Positions 21,617-31,818 of a DNA stretch of 64,000 nt are shown in pieces. Location of the stretch: contig OX381721.1 of NCBI GenBank assembly GCA_947462335.1, positions 32,850,303-32,914,302 of the forward strand, written 5' to 3'. A model generated the notes under the pieces. The model did not search any database and had not been told where the DNA came from. It saw only the letters and a program-made list of their open reading frames with translations. This DNA is from Harmothoe impar. Taxonomy: Eukaryota > Annelida > Polychaeta > Phyllodocida > Polynoidae. Within the stretch, counting starts at the first letter, position 1, and each line of letters opens with the position of its first letter. The translations under genes were made by a program, and so were the position numbers.

Positions 21617-22080
21617 GGTGTCACCACCCTAAATCGGGTCACTTCCGGGTTTACTGGCCAAAGAGTCCCTTATGAACTTTGTTATTTTGCGGAATTTAGC
21701 CTATAGGGGAAAGAAGGGTTAAATACATGGTTATTTGTTATTAGGGTGATCAGAAAGTGTTTATTTATAGTCCTAAAAGAAGGATTTATCTACTCCATAT
21801 AAACAGTGTAGGTTTATGGGGGTGAAACGGCCCTAAAGTGTATCTATACGCTGCGTAGGCCTCACTGTACAAAACCACTACCCGGTTACCATGGCGATTG
21901 ACCCAAAATCTAGCCTGACTTTTTGGGGTCACACCCGTTATATATTTTTCTGCATGTCATAAGTTAAAATATGGTATAGGTGGCTAAACACTGTGAGAGT
22001 TTTAAGTGTTTCAAATGGCAGGTCGATGGTGGTCAATATTGAAATTTCGGAACACGGCCTAGTGCTTTAGGGTGGTGACA
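21617..22080. mobile_element. 470 bp TTAA-flanked MITE, copy 2 (right tip altered)
   Basis: Same orientation as 20,553-21,022, with a handful of substitutions and a four-base deletion near 21,710. The left end has TTAA at 21,613-21,616. The right end stops at GGTGGTGACA and runs into GTTCAAG, so the terminal CC and TTAA are lost. Confidence 0.88.
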
Positions 22081-22257
22081 GTTCAAGTGTCAGTTCAAGG
22101 CTGCATGAGTAACCACCTTGTGACGTCATTTGTTATTCACCATCAGTTGCCATGCAGATTTAAAGTACACCAGCTTCAGGCAAGGCAGCACTAGATATCC
22201 CAGGTATTCCAGTCACCCAATCACAGATGGAAATAGTCTACAGCTTGATCGACACAC

Positions 22258-22536
22258 TACACAGAGAAAAGAAACAGCATCAGAAGGGAGTCCAGGTTGC
22301 CTCCAGAATGACTCCCCTCTTTTGGGGAGTCCAGGCTGCCTAAGGGAACCGAGGTGACTCCCTGGCCTACTTGAGAGTCACCTGGGGGAGTCACATAGTT
22401 CCCTCGACTACCTAAGGGAGTTACATAAGGACCTGGGCTCCCTTTAAGAGAGGAGTCATTACATAAGGACCTGGGCTCCATTTAAGAGAGGAGGCAACCT
22501 GGACTCCCTTTTGACGCTGTTTCTTTTCTCTGTGTA
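22258..22536. mobile_element. TACACAGAGAAAAG MITE, copy 1
   Basis: Inverted ends TACACAGAGAAAAGAAACAG and CTGTTTCTTTTCTCTGTGTA. The interior is rich in GGGAGT/ACTCCC words and has further inverted arms. A relative lies at 39,186-39,428. The TA at each tip could be the target duplication of a Tc1/mariner-type element. Open frames inside are incidental. Confidence 0.85.
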
Positions 22537-22861
22537 GTTGGGGTAATAGCGGTCGAATGCTGCGCTGATTGACTATGTATACTGTGTGAATGTGATGAGA
22601 ACTGTATAGGGCCCTTACAATAAATAAAGCAATCAGAGCAATATTTTCCTTGTCTATTGCCTTGACATAGCCTTACTGACCTTTCATGACCCCTCTTCTG
22701 CCTCCCAGAGAGGAGAAGATGTAAGCCTGAAAGGAACTGTGAGTGATCTGAATGACAATCAACCCTTTCAGGGCAACAAAATGCTTTAGAGCAATATGCC
22801 TGTCTTTATAGGGTTAGTCATCAAAGTACAAGTCAATATTGTCCTCTACTGAAGTCATGGT
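22537..22861. other. Spacer, no gene seen
   Basis: Unique-looking AT-rich sequence with an AATAAATAAAG-type word near 22,620. Nothing else supportable. Confidence 0.35.
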
Positions 22862-23080
22862 TCATGTAATTGCTTTATCATTCCAGGAATAATTTAGCGA
22901 ACCATATAATGTACTATATAGACCGGAAACCTGTACATTGACATCTTTTTCAGGTCCTCTGGGAGCTGTTCCTGATTGATTATTGATGTCATATACAAAT
23001 TCATCCACACAAGGAGTCAGAGCAGGGATGCGGTTTGTCTTTTGTCCAGTCAGCCCCAATAAAATTGACGAAGTACCAAT
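22862..23080 (-). pseudogene. Possible coding exon or gene fragment, minus strand
   Basis: The minus strand is open from about 23,100 to a stop at 22,862. Its peptide is unusually protein-like (for example IGTSSILLGLTGQ, then ALTPCVDEFVYDINNQ). A CAG that could serve as acceptor lies just upstream (minus-strand CATGACCAG, near 23,093). A pyrimidine-rich TTTTTTTACCCGCAG lies at about 23,124-23,140. A neighbouring frame over the same stretch is also open, so composition alone may mislead. No family recognised. Confidence 0.25.
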
Positions 23081-23259
23081 ATGTGAATTCTGGTCATGAA
23101 AATCATGTCATTCCATTTGAGCCTGCGGGTAAAAAAAGAAAGCCTCTCTCATCATATTTTTCAGTCCTTGGTGATGGGAAACCACTTCTTATTAAGTGGC
23201 CTTAAGAGTGGTAAGTTTGCTGAGAGTTTCTATGTATGAGAAGCTCAAGGGACATCTAT

Positions 23260-24150
23260 ATGTCTGAGTTAGAGGGAGCTTAATCAATCAGACATACTTA
23301 GAATCAAATCTAAAAAGAATGTATCCCCGCGAGAAGTATCAGGATCGATTCAGGCAGATTTCTATCTCGAGGCGTGTTTTCCGGAGGAGAGTTAAGTTTC
23401 ACATTGATCTTCTTAAGTCTACTATAGTCTGGAGTTTTTAAATTCTTCTTTCTGCTAAAGTCTAACACAAATCTCTCAGCTTAGACTTTCTTTAAGCCTT
23501 TATGGAGCGACTTTCTGTGTCTAGGATTGGATCTAACGTAGATGCTGGCTTTTTGTATTTAGTTTGTCAAAGTCCACTATGAATATCTGAACTAAGTCCT
23601 TCTCATAGCTTTTATGAGACTGTCCTCTCCCTCTAGGATCAAATCTAATCTGGGTCCCACCAATACAACACCCTCTATGGCCAATATCAGATGGGCTTCA
23701 TTTGCCGCTACTCTCTGTCTTATCACTATGGACCAATGCAGCAAAGTTGTTACTAAAGTTTTTAAACATTTCTGAAGTATGACCAACAAGTCCATAAACA
23801 CCACCTCTAGATCCTGCATTCTGATATATTTGCAAAAAGAAATCATCCTGTGAATCCCTTGATATGCGATGTTCACAGAATTAGCCATTACAGACAATGT
23901 TATTAGGATTCTGCTAGAACCAATGTAAACACAACAGACGATGTTATAAAGATTCTGCTAGAACCAACATAAGCCACCCTTTCTTGATGCATGGGTCTAT
24001 AGACGAGAACTGCTGGTTCCTCGGCAGCTTCAGAGGCGGGAAAAGAAAGTAGCTCTTCATTATGGCGGCCACATATCAAATAGTCCTCAGGTTTTAGCTA
24101 CAAATCACATTACGGGGAATCCCTCTAGACCCCAGTCTCACGTCTAATTC
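23260..24150 (+). repeat. R1 repeat family, diverged copy split by a MITE
   Basis: Matches the order of blocks in 14,795-16,110: GATTTCTATCT, AGTTTCACATTGATCT, CTAACACAAATCTCTCAGC, ATCAAATCTAATCT, then GGCGGCCACATATCAAATAGTC near 24,065. The match breaks at 23,726 and resumes at 24,003, exactly around a mariner-like MITE. The interrupted target is CTTATCACTATG|...|AACTGCTGGTTC. Confidence 0.8.
23726..24002. mobile_element. Mariner-like MITE, family M1 copy 1
   Basis: Ends CTATGGACCAATGCAGCAAA and TTTCTTGATGCATGGGTCTATAG. Related copies at 24,637, 50,076 and 58,287. It inserted into an R1 copy. TA at the tips suggests a Tc1/mariner-type TA duplication, which is inferred. The right part contains a short local duplication (GACAATGTTAT...GACGATGTTAT). 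Confidence 0.85.
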
Positions 24151-24152
24151 TT

Positions 24153-24317
24153 CACAGCCAAAAATTATGATCTCATTTCAAGAAAATGAGACTATTAAAC
24201 TCGTCTGACAGATCACTTGTTTTAAGAAAAATATATTTTCTTAAAACATGTGGTTTGTCCGCCAGTTAAGTTTGTTTAACTTATTTTCTTGAAATAAGAT
24301 AAATATTTTTGGCTGTG
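24153..24317. mobile_element. 165 bp foldback MITE
   Basis: CACAGCCAAAAAT at the left pairs with ATTTTTGGCTGTG at the right. The arms continue through TCTCATTTCAAGAAAAT and TATTTTCTTGAAATAAGAT, and an inner stem (TGTTTTAAGAAAAATA with TATTTTCTTAAAACA) makes the whole element a near-continuous hairpin. No target duplication was identified. Confidence 0.85.
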
Positions 24318-24636
24318 TTTGTGTATAGCTGTTCCATCTCTCAGATCTGCATTTGGACATGTTTTTTGACAATAGTACATAGAATGTTTGCTGATACGAT
24401 CAAGATAATGTCCATCCAACAGTTTTTCTGTCAAATTAATTCATTCTGTCATAGTTGATAGTGCCCTGTTACATTTGCTGCAAAGCAAATGGACATAATT
24501 GTTAAAAATGTGTTTAACACACTTAGTCGCACATGGCTATTACACCGCTAGCACAGCTTGTGTAAATCACACTATTTCACTAAAAACGATGTCATGTTGA
24601 CCGGGATGTGTTTATTACTAAGATTTGTCTTGCATT

Positions 24637-24903
24637 TATAGGTCAATGCAGCAAAAACAGGTGACTTTTCAGAAAGGTTGTTGACCAAGGTTTTGAACAT
24701 TTCTGAAGCGTGACCAACAAATACATAAATTTAAGCTCAAAATCATTCTTTCTCATATATACTATTTGAAAGATAATTGTCCTCCTAATATAAGATGTTT
24801 ACTAATATTCTCATTACAGATAATGTTATGAGGATTCTGCTAAAACCAATGTAAATACAACTTTATTATAAAAAGTCAACCTTTCTTGATGCATGGGTCT
24901 ATA
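24637..24903. mobile_element. Mariner-like MITE, family M1 copy 2
   Basis: TATAGGTCAATGCAGC left end and GATGCATGGGTCTATAG right end. The body aligns with 23,726-24,002 and 50,076-50,352 (GAACATTTCTGAAGCGTGACC, GGATTCTGCTAAAACCAATG). Non-coding. Confidence 0.85.
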
Positions 24904-24994
24904 GTGTTCATGATGTGTGGTCCTGTAACTCTTAAAGATGGTCATACAAAGTAATGACATGACCTGCGTGAGTTGGTGTAACGGGGCGCGGAAC

Positions 24995-25095
24995 CGTCTA
25001 GGATTGAATCTAATCTCAGGGTTGACTGGACGCCATCAATATGGCAGTGTCTATGGGCAGCATCAAGCTGCCTTCATTTGGTGCTATTTCACTTA
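24995..25095 (+). repeat. R1 repeat fragment
   Basis: TCTAGGATTGAATCTAATCT, followed by GGCAGTGTCTATGGGCAGCATCA and CTTCATTTGGTGCTATTTCACT. This aligns with the TCTAGGATGAAATCTAATC...TCTATGGCCTG segment of the duplicated unit near 15,858. Confidence 0.65.
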
Positions 25096-26140
25096 GCTCC
25101 AATATATGCAGACTCAGTTATTGGGAGTGTTTACAACCGCGGTCGTTGTACAGCAATGATGGTGGTGTACACTGAAAATCCATAGGTTGAAAGGGTTAGT
25201 CAGTACAGACTATCCTAGGTTCGTCATATGTGTGTTAGTCACAATGGCAAAGTTATATTCAAAAATGACTGAGAGGGCAGTCAGTAGTGGCTAACCTAGG
25301 TTCATCATTGGTGTGTTGTATTTGTATACCACTAGTTGGTGCCCCCTGTAAGATACTGTGATGACAGTGGCTCCTCCTGACCAACCTGACAATAACCTAC
25401 CTAGGTTGGTCATATAGGGAGCCAAAAATTGACTAACTAGGTTAGGTACTAGTGACTGAGAGATTGGCCGTATAGGGAGCCTAGGGTTATCAGTGTAGAT
25501 AGGGTGGAGGAATGGTAGATTTCCAAGTGAGTCTCATTTCTTCTTCCAGCTTTATTGTGTATAGGAACAGCAGGCATGCAATTTGCTTGGTGGTCCACAA
25601 CACAATTACTTTGCACAACACTGAGTTCACAGCTGCTCTGGTCATTCCCCCAGACTTTACTATCTGGACGGCCTTTGTCTACGTATTCATGGGAATAGCG
25701 CCACCTCTAGCCGGGAGTCACACTGTGCGACCCCCCACCCCCCAGTCCTATCCCCTTCCTTTGCTAAGCCTTGATGATGACTAGGCGGTTTGGTCCTGAC
25801 CTTACTTCCCTTATCCCCCTGCCTGGTATTCTAACCCCCCCCCCCCCCCACTCTCCACCACCTTCCCTACCCCTAATCCCTTTAAGGGCAACACAGTGCT
25901 TTAGTATATTATGCTTATTGCTATCATGATGCATGTATTCTTCCTTGTTGTCACATTCAAGCCTGACCTTCGGGTGTGTATCAAACCTGTTGGCATGATG
26001 CATGAATGCAGTACTGGCCAGTAGACTCGCCAGAGCAGCATTCATTCATAATGGGTATTATGCATTATTAAAGTGCTATGCGGCTAGTGCTCTATCCGGT
26101 GATAATTAGCGTCTCACACACCCCCTACAACCTCCCGACC
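25096..26140. other. Spacer with repeated AACCTAGGTT words
   Basis: 25,190-25,490 has several degenerate repeats of CTAGGTTNGTCAT with adjacent TTCAAAAATGACTGAG. The latter recurs near 46,345-46,425. 25,830-25,850 is a C run. 25,975-26,050 is a member of the GCATGATGCATGAATGCAGTACTGG foldback family. The open frames at 25,512-25,784 (+) and 25,764-26,045 (-) show no recognisable domain. Confidence 0.4.
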
Positions 26141-26300
26141 CGTCCTTGGTGACGTCACAATTGATTACCCAGGATGCATCTAGGGTCCAGGCAGCCAATC
26201 GAATTGCAGATAGGATGGGTGGGTTGTGACGTAAGGCGGGGTCTTGTCGCGGGGCCCGGTGGGATGTCGGGAGGAGGGCTGCTGGTGCCGTGTACCATCA
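26140..26300. promoter_or_regulatory. GC-rich patch with CRE-like palindrome
   Basis: Locally GC-rich for this window. Contains the palindrome TGACGTCA (26,150-26,157), a CCAAT box (GCCAATCG near 26,194), TGACGTAAG (26,227) and several CpGs. It could be a promoter or a fragment of the repeat that carries TGACGTCA elsewhere. No adjoining transcript can be shown. Confidence 0.25.
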
Positions 26301-26438
26301 GCCATGGCAGGAGACATGTGGGGACAAGTCGTTGTTCTGTTCTGTTTTCCATCATGTATGTGTTGTACATCACATGTTCCCCATCAACATTCAGTTTAAC
26401 TGATTATATGGTATGTACATGGGGCTGGCTATAGGCTA

Positions 26439-26742
26439 GGCCAAATTAAAAAAAAGGTGTGTTTCAGGTTACTCGACCCTACCTAGTAGAACAGGGCCGA
26501 CCCTAGAAACTTTTATGCAATTTTGAAAAGAATATTTATATTTTAGGTAATTTTGGAGCTTTTTAGGGGTCAATTTGATAGTTCAAGAGTCGAGACGGTC
26601 GTCGCCGAGTCGGCATTAAAGTTTGTGAGTCGATTTCTGGGTAGATTTCGGGCCAAAGTAAAAAAAGAAAAAATCAAAAAAAAAAGAATTCGACTTACCT
26701 ACCCTAGATTTTCAAACCCTGAAACACACCTTTTTTTTGGCC
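26439..26742. mobile_element. Harbinger-like MITE, copy 3
   Basis: Ends GGCCAAATTAAAAAAAAGGT and CACACCTTTTTTTTGGCC. Flanked by CTA on both sides (26,436-26,438 and 26,743-26,745). The inner arms repeat GTTTCAGGTTACTCGACCC in reverse as GGGTTTGAAAATCTAGGGT-like sequence. The open frame 26,553-26,795 is not conserved in other copies. Confidence 0.82.
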
Positions 26743-26745
26743 CTA

Positions 26746-27840
26746 TGAGCAAGTGTATTCGAAATGTGACCTATGGAAGTGCTCCGCATACTTAAATGAT
26801 ACCTTATTAAATGGATTAAGGATAATTATTGTATTATATCTTATACTGTTCATACATACTTATAATAGCTAAGCGAAGTGTCTTTATGTTGATTCATGCT
26901 GGTGTCGGATGTTTCCGAGCTGAAAAAGCTGTGTGTACCAGGATAAAATAAACGGGATGGATGTGTTTACATCTTCTCATACTCCCCCAAAAAAGAGCCA
27001 AATCCGCCCCCAAATTCTTTCACTAATGAACACTCATTGGTAATATTTGGACACACTTTAATCCATAGCCATTTTCTGACAAGGTTGTAATTCCCAGGAG
27101 GTTCACACCGTACAAGGTTTGCACCTGCAATATTTTGCTCATAATAGACATCGAACAATGAACATTTGATTTGAACAAGTAATGTGAACTTTATATTTAA
27201 TGACAACATTATCACAGGCTATACTCAGCATATCAAACTGTCTATCTTCTCAGTCCAAACCATAACCCATAGCCCCTACCTGAATTGGACAACGACAATT
27301 GGCACGTAGTCATTATGAGCAAGTTATTAAAAAGTTTTAGCAGGGTGAACATAGACGTAAATGTACGCGTAGGAAGAGCTACATGCCCCTCTACGTACGT
27401 CATTTAAGGGAGTTTTAGCAACCAGACCCTTGTTGTCATGGCCGTAGCACAATGAAATCATGGCTCTATTTGAACTTTATTTTTTATAAGTTCTACTACA
27501 CCAATCCATCTCATTTTCACTGAGCATAGCCACATGTACCCGTACATGACTGTCAGTAACTTTTGTCACGATATGTTGGGTCTATCTGGTGTTATAGAGC
27601 TATGTACTGAACGTAGCAAACTACTTTTCTACGAATCTGACATGCGTAGCTTTCACTGGACATAGCAAGGACCACACATATTGCAATCGATGACGTCATA
27701 GAATTGTTGCTAGGGGACACGCCGCCATACGTCTAGGTCTATGTCTGCCTTCAGCTTGCTAAGACTCTCTATTATACTAGTTTTACACCCTACTACCCCT
27801 AGTATAAACTCAGGATCTACCCCATACAATCTAAGTAGTA
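26746..27840. other. Spacer, no gene seen
   Basis: AT-rich. A minus-strand open frame at 26,967-27,215 (82 codons) has no recognisable motif. TGACGTCA occurs at 27,691. Nothing else supportable. Confidence 0.4.
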
Positions 27841-27842
27841 TG

Positions 27843-28412
27843 TGGAAAGTGGACACTGACTCAGAGTGGGCTCTGTACAGAACTTAGTAGTGCAGGGAAA
27901 GTGGACACTGACTCAGGGTGGTCTCTGTAGAGAACTGAGTAGTGCAGGGAAAGTTGACACTGACTCAGAGTGGGCTCTGTCCAGAACTGAGTAGTGCAGG
28001 GAAAGTTGACACTGACTCGGGTGGGCTCTGCACAGAACTGAGTAGTGCAGGGAAAGTTGACACTGACTCGGGTGGGCTCTGCACAGAACTGAGTAGTGCA
28101 GGGAAAGTTGACACTGACTCGGGTGGGCTCTGCACAGAACTGAGTAGTGCAGGGAAAGTTGACACTGACTCGGGTGGGCTCTGCACAGAACTGAGTAGTG
28201 CAGGGAAAGTTGACACTGACTCGGGTGGGCTCTGCACAGAACTGAGTAGTGCAGGGAAAGTTGACACTGACTCGGGTGGGCTCTGCACAGAACTGAGTAG
28301 TGCAGGGAAAGTTGACACTGACTCAGGTGGGCTCTGCACAGAACTGAGTAGTGCAGGGAAAGTTGACACTGACTCGGATGGGCTCTGCACAGAACTAATT
28401 AGTATAGGGTAA
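27843..28412. repeat. 51-bp minisatellite, about 11 units
   Basis: Tandem units of AACTGAGTAGTGCAGGGAAA + GTTGACACTGACTCGGGTGG + GCTCTGCACAG. The central units are almost identical; the two ends are degenerate. The first units are about 52 bp and the rest 51 bp, so the array becomes a multiple of three only inside. That opens a 156-codon plus frame (17-residue period, ELSSAGKVDTDSGGLCT) and a 141-codon minus frame (PALLSSVQSPPESVSTF). Both look like consequences of the repeat length, not a gene. Confidence 0.95.
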
Positions 28413-29246
28413 GTGGACGCTGACTTATTGTCAAGATCACTATGATCATATTGTGGAAGACAATAAAAACTATTTCAAACTAAACCCAGCCCACCCTGTA
28501 CTGCAACCCACCTACCAACAAGTCACACAGGGGCTGGACTACATTCACATTGGCTTTTTTCTGTATGAACTACTAATAAGTTCAAGATCAAGCTGAAATA
28601 GGTTTATTGATTCCTGTTATACATGTTGTTCAGGTTCAATATTGGGTTTCGATATTTCAGTATAATATATGCAACTTTGGTATTGTTTTTAAATGGACAT
28701 GAAAGAAACTGTAAAGCCCCTCCTTAATTAAAGACGACCTCACTTGTAAGTAGACCCCTCCGGTCCTGCAGAGATCTATCCGGCCCTATCTCTGTATAAA
28801 GATATTTGAAATAGTTTCTCTTTGATTGTCAAGCAAATCCCACATATAACACATAACTTCTGTACACTGCTTGTGTAAAGGACCACCTTAAGTCACAACC
28901 TGAAACATAAACAGACAACATGTTAGCATCAATATTAATGTAGTCATTCCACATTATAAAATGAAATAATTTATCTAAAAACTTTCAACACGTTATTGGC
29001 GTCAGTGTGACAGTGTGGCAGTTGCCTTCCAACACCATAACCACGAATAATTATTTATGATTTTATTTGACCGGGTTCCACCCAGACATGCATGGTAGAA
29101 TGATATCCTTACAAAGCGTTGGTACAATGCAGCAAAGCGTTAAGTAGTTAAAGGCTTTGCTATCCACACGGTGAATACAACAAAGGCACATCGTCTGCAC
29201 ACAAACCGACCACTAGCAGTGCAGTTCATACAATACACCCCTAAGT
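28413..29246. other. Spacer, no gene seen
   Basis: AT-rich. TCCGGTCCTGCAGAGATCTATCC at 28,758 recurs as TCCGGTCCTGCAGAAATCTATCC at 29,988, a short dispersed repeat. No exon-like frame. Confidence 0.4.
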
Positions 29247-29249
29247 TTA

Positions 29250-29433
29250 GGCAAAAAAAGAGGTTTGTTGCAGGTAACATGGGCAGAAAATGTGAAAGTA
29301 CTAGCGGGCTGGTCTGAAGACCCTAAAATTGGGTAAAAATACGGAAATTTCTTGAAAATTGCATAGAAAACGTAGGGTCGGTCCTGTTTTGATAGGGTCG
29401 GTCGGATAACCTGAAACAAACTTTTTCTTGGCC
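29250..29433. mobile_element. Harbinger-like MITE, copy 4 (184 bp)
   Basis: Ends GGCAAAAAAAGAGGTTTGTT and AACAAACTTTTTCTTGGCC, flanked by TTA at 29,247-29,249 and 29,434-29,436. Shares GGTAACATGGGCAGAAA and GTAGGGTCGGTCCTGTTTTG with the copy at 7369. It is the shortest complete copy here. Confidence 0.87.
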
Positions 29434-29436
29434 TTA

Positions 29437-30111
29437 TATTGTTAGACAGTGGCTCTTTGTGTTAGATAGGGTAATTGTGAAGGATGTACTGTACAACATG
29501 AAGAGTGCTCTTGGTGACAGAATGGGCACGCACTGATAGACCTCACGATACACTCTGTGTATCTCCTCATGTCCCACCTTTATCATACACTACTAAAGAA
29601 AAACCTAACGAGTGGGCATACAAGCTCCTGATATGCCCACGAATTATGTTTTTGCTTTGTTATACCTAGCATATGATAGTCCTATGTCTTAACCATTGAA
29701 TAATATCAATATGAGTGATAAATCATGAAAAAATAGCTCAATACGAGCAAATATCCTGGGCCAAAAATATGTTAGATATACATAAGCCAGCTTCAGCAAA
29801 GCCGCCCTCTGATAGGTCAAATGGGCGCAATTCCCTACACCATTCAAGTGGGCGTATTAGGACAATACAGTGGGAGCTTCAATGGTTAGGACACAGGACT
29901 ATCATCTACTAGGTATAATAAAGTTTAACCCTAAGTCAGCAGAGGCGTGTCCCCGGGGGGGGGGGGGGTAGAATTTTGATTTTGGTATCCGGTCCTGCAG
30001 AAATCTATCCGGCCCTGCAAATTTGGCCAGCTACAGGACCGACTGTCCTGCATGCCGTAAAGGTTTTCCCAAAGATTGTATATCTGCCTTCATCCCTCCC
30101 TGCCACCGGTT
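29437..30111. other. Spacer, no gene seen
   Basis: Mostly unique. Contains a G run at about 29,957-29,970 and the dispersed GGTCCTGCAG word noted at 28,758. No exon-like frame. Confidence 0.35.
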
Positions 30112-30215
30112 CCCAGTGGGCACAGAACATTGAATGAACATTGACGGTTGGCAATAATGATTCAATGTTGGCTCAGCATTGATGCAATACTGAACTGAAT
30201 GTGTTGCCCACTAGG
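30112..30215. mobile_element. CCCAGTGGGCA-type short MITE
   Basis: Left CCCAGTGGGCACAGAACATTG and right CAATACTGAACTGAATGTGTTGCCCACTAGG form the ends. The interior is built from ATTGAA/TTCAAT words. A related, right-truncated copy lies at 48,474-48,573. Similar GTGGGCA/TTGAA-rich short elements are common in animal genomes. Confidence 0.65.
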
Positions 30216-31414
30216 TTATGCTATCCACACTTGACACACAATACTTCATAGATGTGACAGTCACAACACGCCAGGCATAAAACGTGCACCCAGAGAGGAC
30301 AAAGCCTCATTGGGTTTTACTCAAATAACCCTCCCTTAATGTGTATGTTTTCATTGTGCCGTCATTTAGTTCCCTCCCCATGGTTGCGTGTCATCCCCGT
30401 GCATCTCACATCATGCATTGATCATGATAGCGTGTTGGTGTGGAGGGTCGGGACTGTGGGGTGCCATGGGCCGTCACAGTGCATGCTGCACTTTGTTTAA
30501 TTGTAGGGCGCTTGTACCTTTGCTGCAACCTGACACAGGCTCCGTTTATTTCCAATTTCCTGTTTTGAATTTATTAATTATGGTTCAATAGAACCGACTG
30601 ATCTGCTGAACAGAGGCAGCAAAATATTCAAGTATTGAGAAACCCCAGAAAGAAATGTTCAAACCAAAGTGTTGGATGAAACCACTAGATTATAATACAC
30701 CCTAACAACATGTAATTTCTATGTCATATGTCATCGAATCTATAAACTAAATTGAGAAAGGGAGAGTTGACTTAGAGTCACCATATTGTCCGATTTCACC
30801 ATTTCTTTAGCGTACATTGTTACTGTATAATAAAATGAGACATCTTGAAACCTATTTCTGCTCATCGAGATCTGAGAGATGCCAATTGAATGGATATTTC
30901 CTTAGAAACATCTAGAAAAAATGAGATGCTTAAAGAGGCACAACTTTACTTTGAATGGGAACATTTGCAAAAGAATTTTAGTTAATGGAGGTTAATGTCA
31001 TGCCGGAAGCAGATTTTAAGTCATCACTGACTTTCTGAGGCCTGGAAGGCTGTAATGATGAACTTTGAATTTGAGTTAAATATTTGTTTTAAAATCAAAT
31101 GAGTCCTCCTCCTGTTTAGAAACAGTGTTGGAGACCATCCCCTACCCATACATATATTTTATATTGATATTCAAGCTGATAGTTGGTGGTTAAACCCTAG
31201 AATAAATGACACTATTACAAAAACCTCAATAGTGTCTCTTTTCTTAATAATTTGATATGCCTAGCCTTTATTGTGTGAAACTGATACATAGAAGTGGTCT
31301 TTGTTCATGCTTCATGAGTAGTCGGGTAGTCAGGCACGCTTTGTTTATATTTATAGTTAAATGTAGCTGAAATTCAATTGAGTGAAATATTCCTCAGATG
31401 CAAATGAGTATGTT
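30216..31414. other. Spacer with possible conserved noncoding stretch
   Basis: 30,850-31,100 has no repeat signature and is dense in short homeodomain- and SOX-like words (CCAATTGAAT, TTAGTTAATGG, TTTTAAAATCAAATG). It might be a conserved noncoding element; only cross-species alignment could show this. No coding frame found. Confidence 0.2.
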
Positions 31415-31818
31415 ATAGATAGACAATGGTTATGAGAGGGTAACTCGAAATAACCAAAGTAAACCAGCTGGCACCCTTTTACTATAGTAATATTTTGAGT
31501 TAGCCTCACATAACCATTGTCTATCTGTTTTAAACCACAACTGTGAGGTTATGTGAGTCTAAGTGGAAATAACAAGGTGTGAGTTCCTTTGTCTTAGCCC
31601 TCCGCTGTGGTTAAGTAATAGATAGACTATGGTTATGGGAGGCTAACTCAAAATAACCACAGTAAACCAGCTAGCACCCTTTTACTATAGTAATATTTTG
31701 AGTTAGCCTCACATAACCATTGTCTATTGTTTTAAACCACAGCTGTGAGGTTATGTGAGTCTAAATGGAAATAACCAAGGTGTGGATTCCTTTGTCTTAG
31801 CCCTCCCCTGTGGTTAAA
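31415..31818 (+). repeat. Tandem pair of ~203 bp units, each a foldback
   Basis: 31,415-31,617 and 31,618-31,818 are direct copies, about 93 percent alike by eye. Each starts ATAGATAGACAATGGTTATG, holds AACTCAAAATAACC, then its inverted partner TATTTTGAGTTAGCC and ACATAACCATTGTCTAT, and ends CTGTGGTTAA. Each unit can therefore fold over about 110 bp. Possibly a MITE that duplicated in tandem. Confidence 0.9.

Noticed and set aside
27942..28412. 156-codon plus-strand frame as a repeat-protein gene
   Set aside because: Produced by the 51-bp repeat length. A 141-codon frame is open on the other strand over the same bases, edge units are 52 bp, and there is no non-repeat coding sequence around it.
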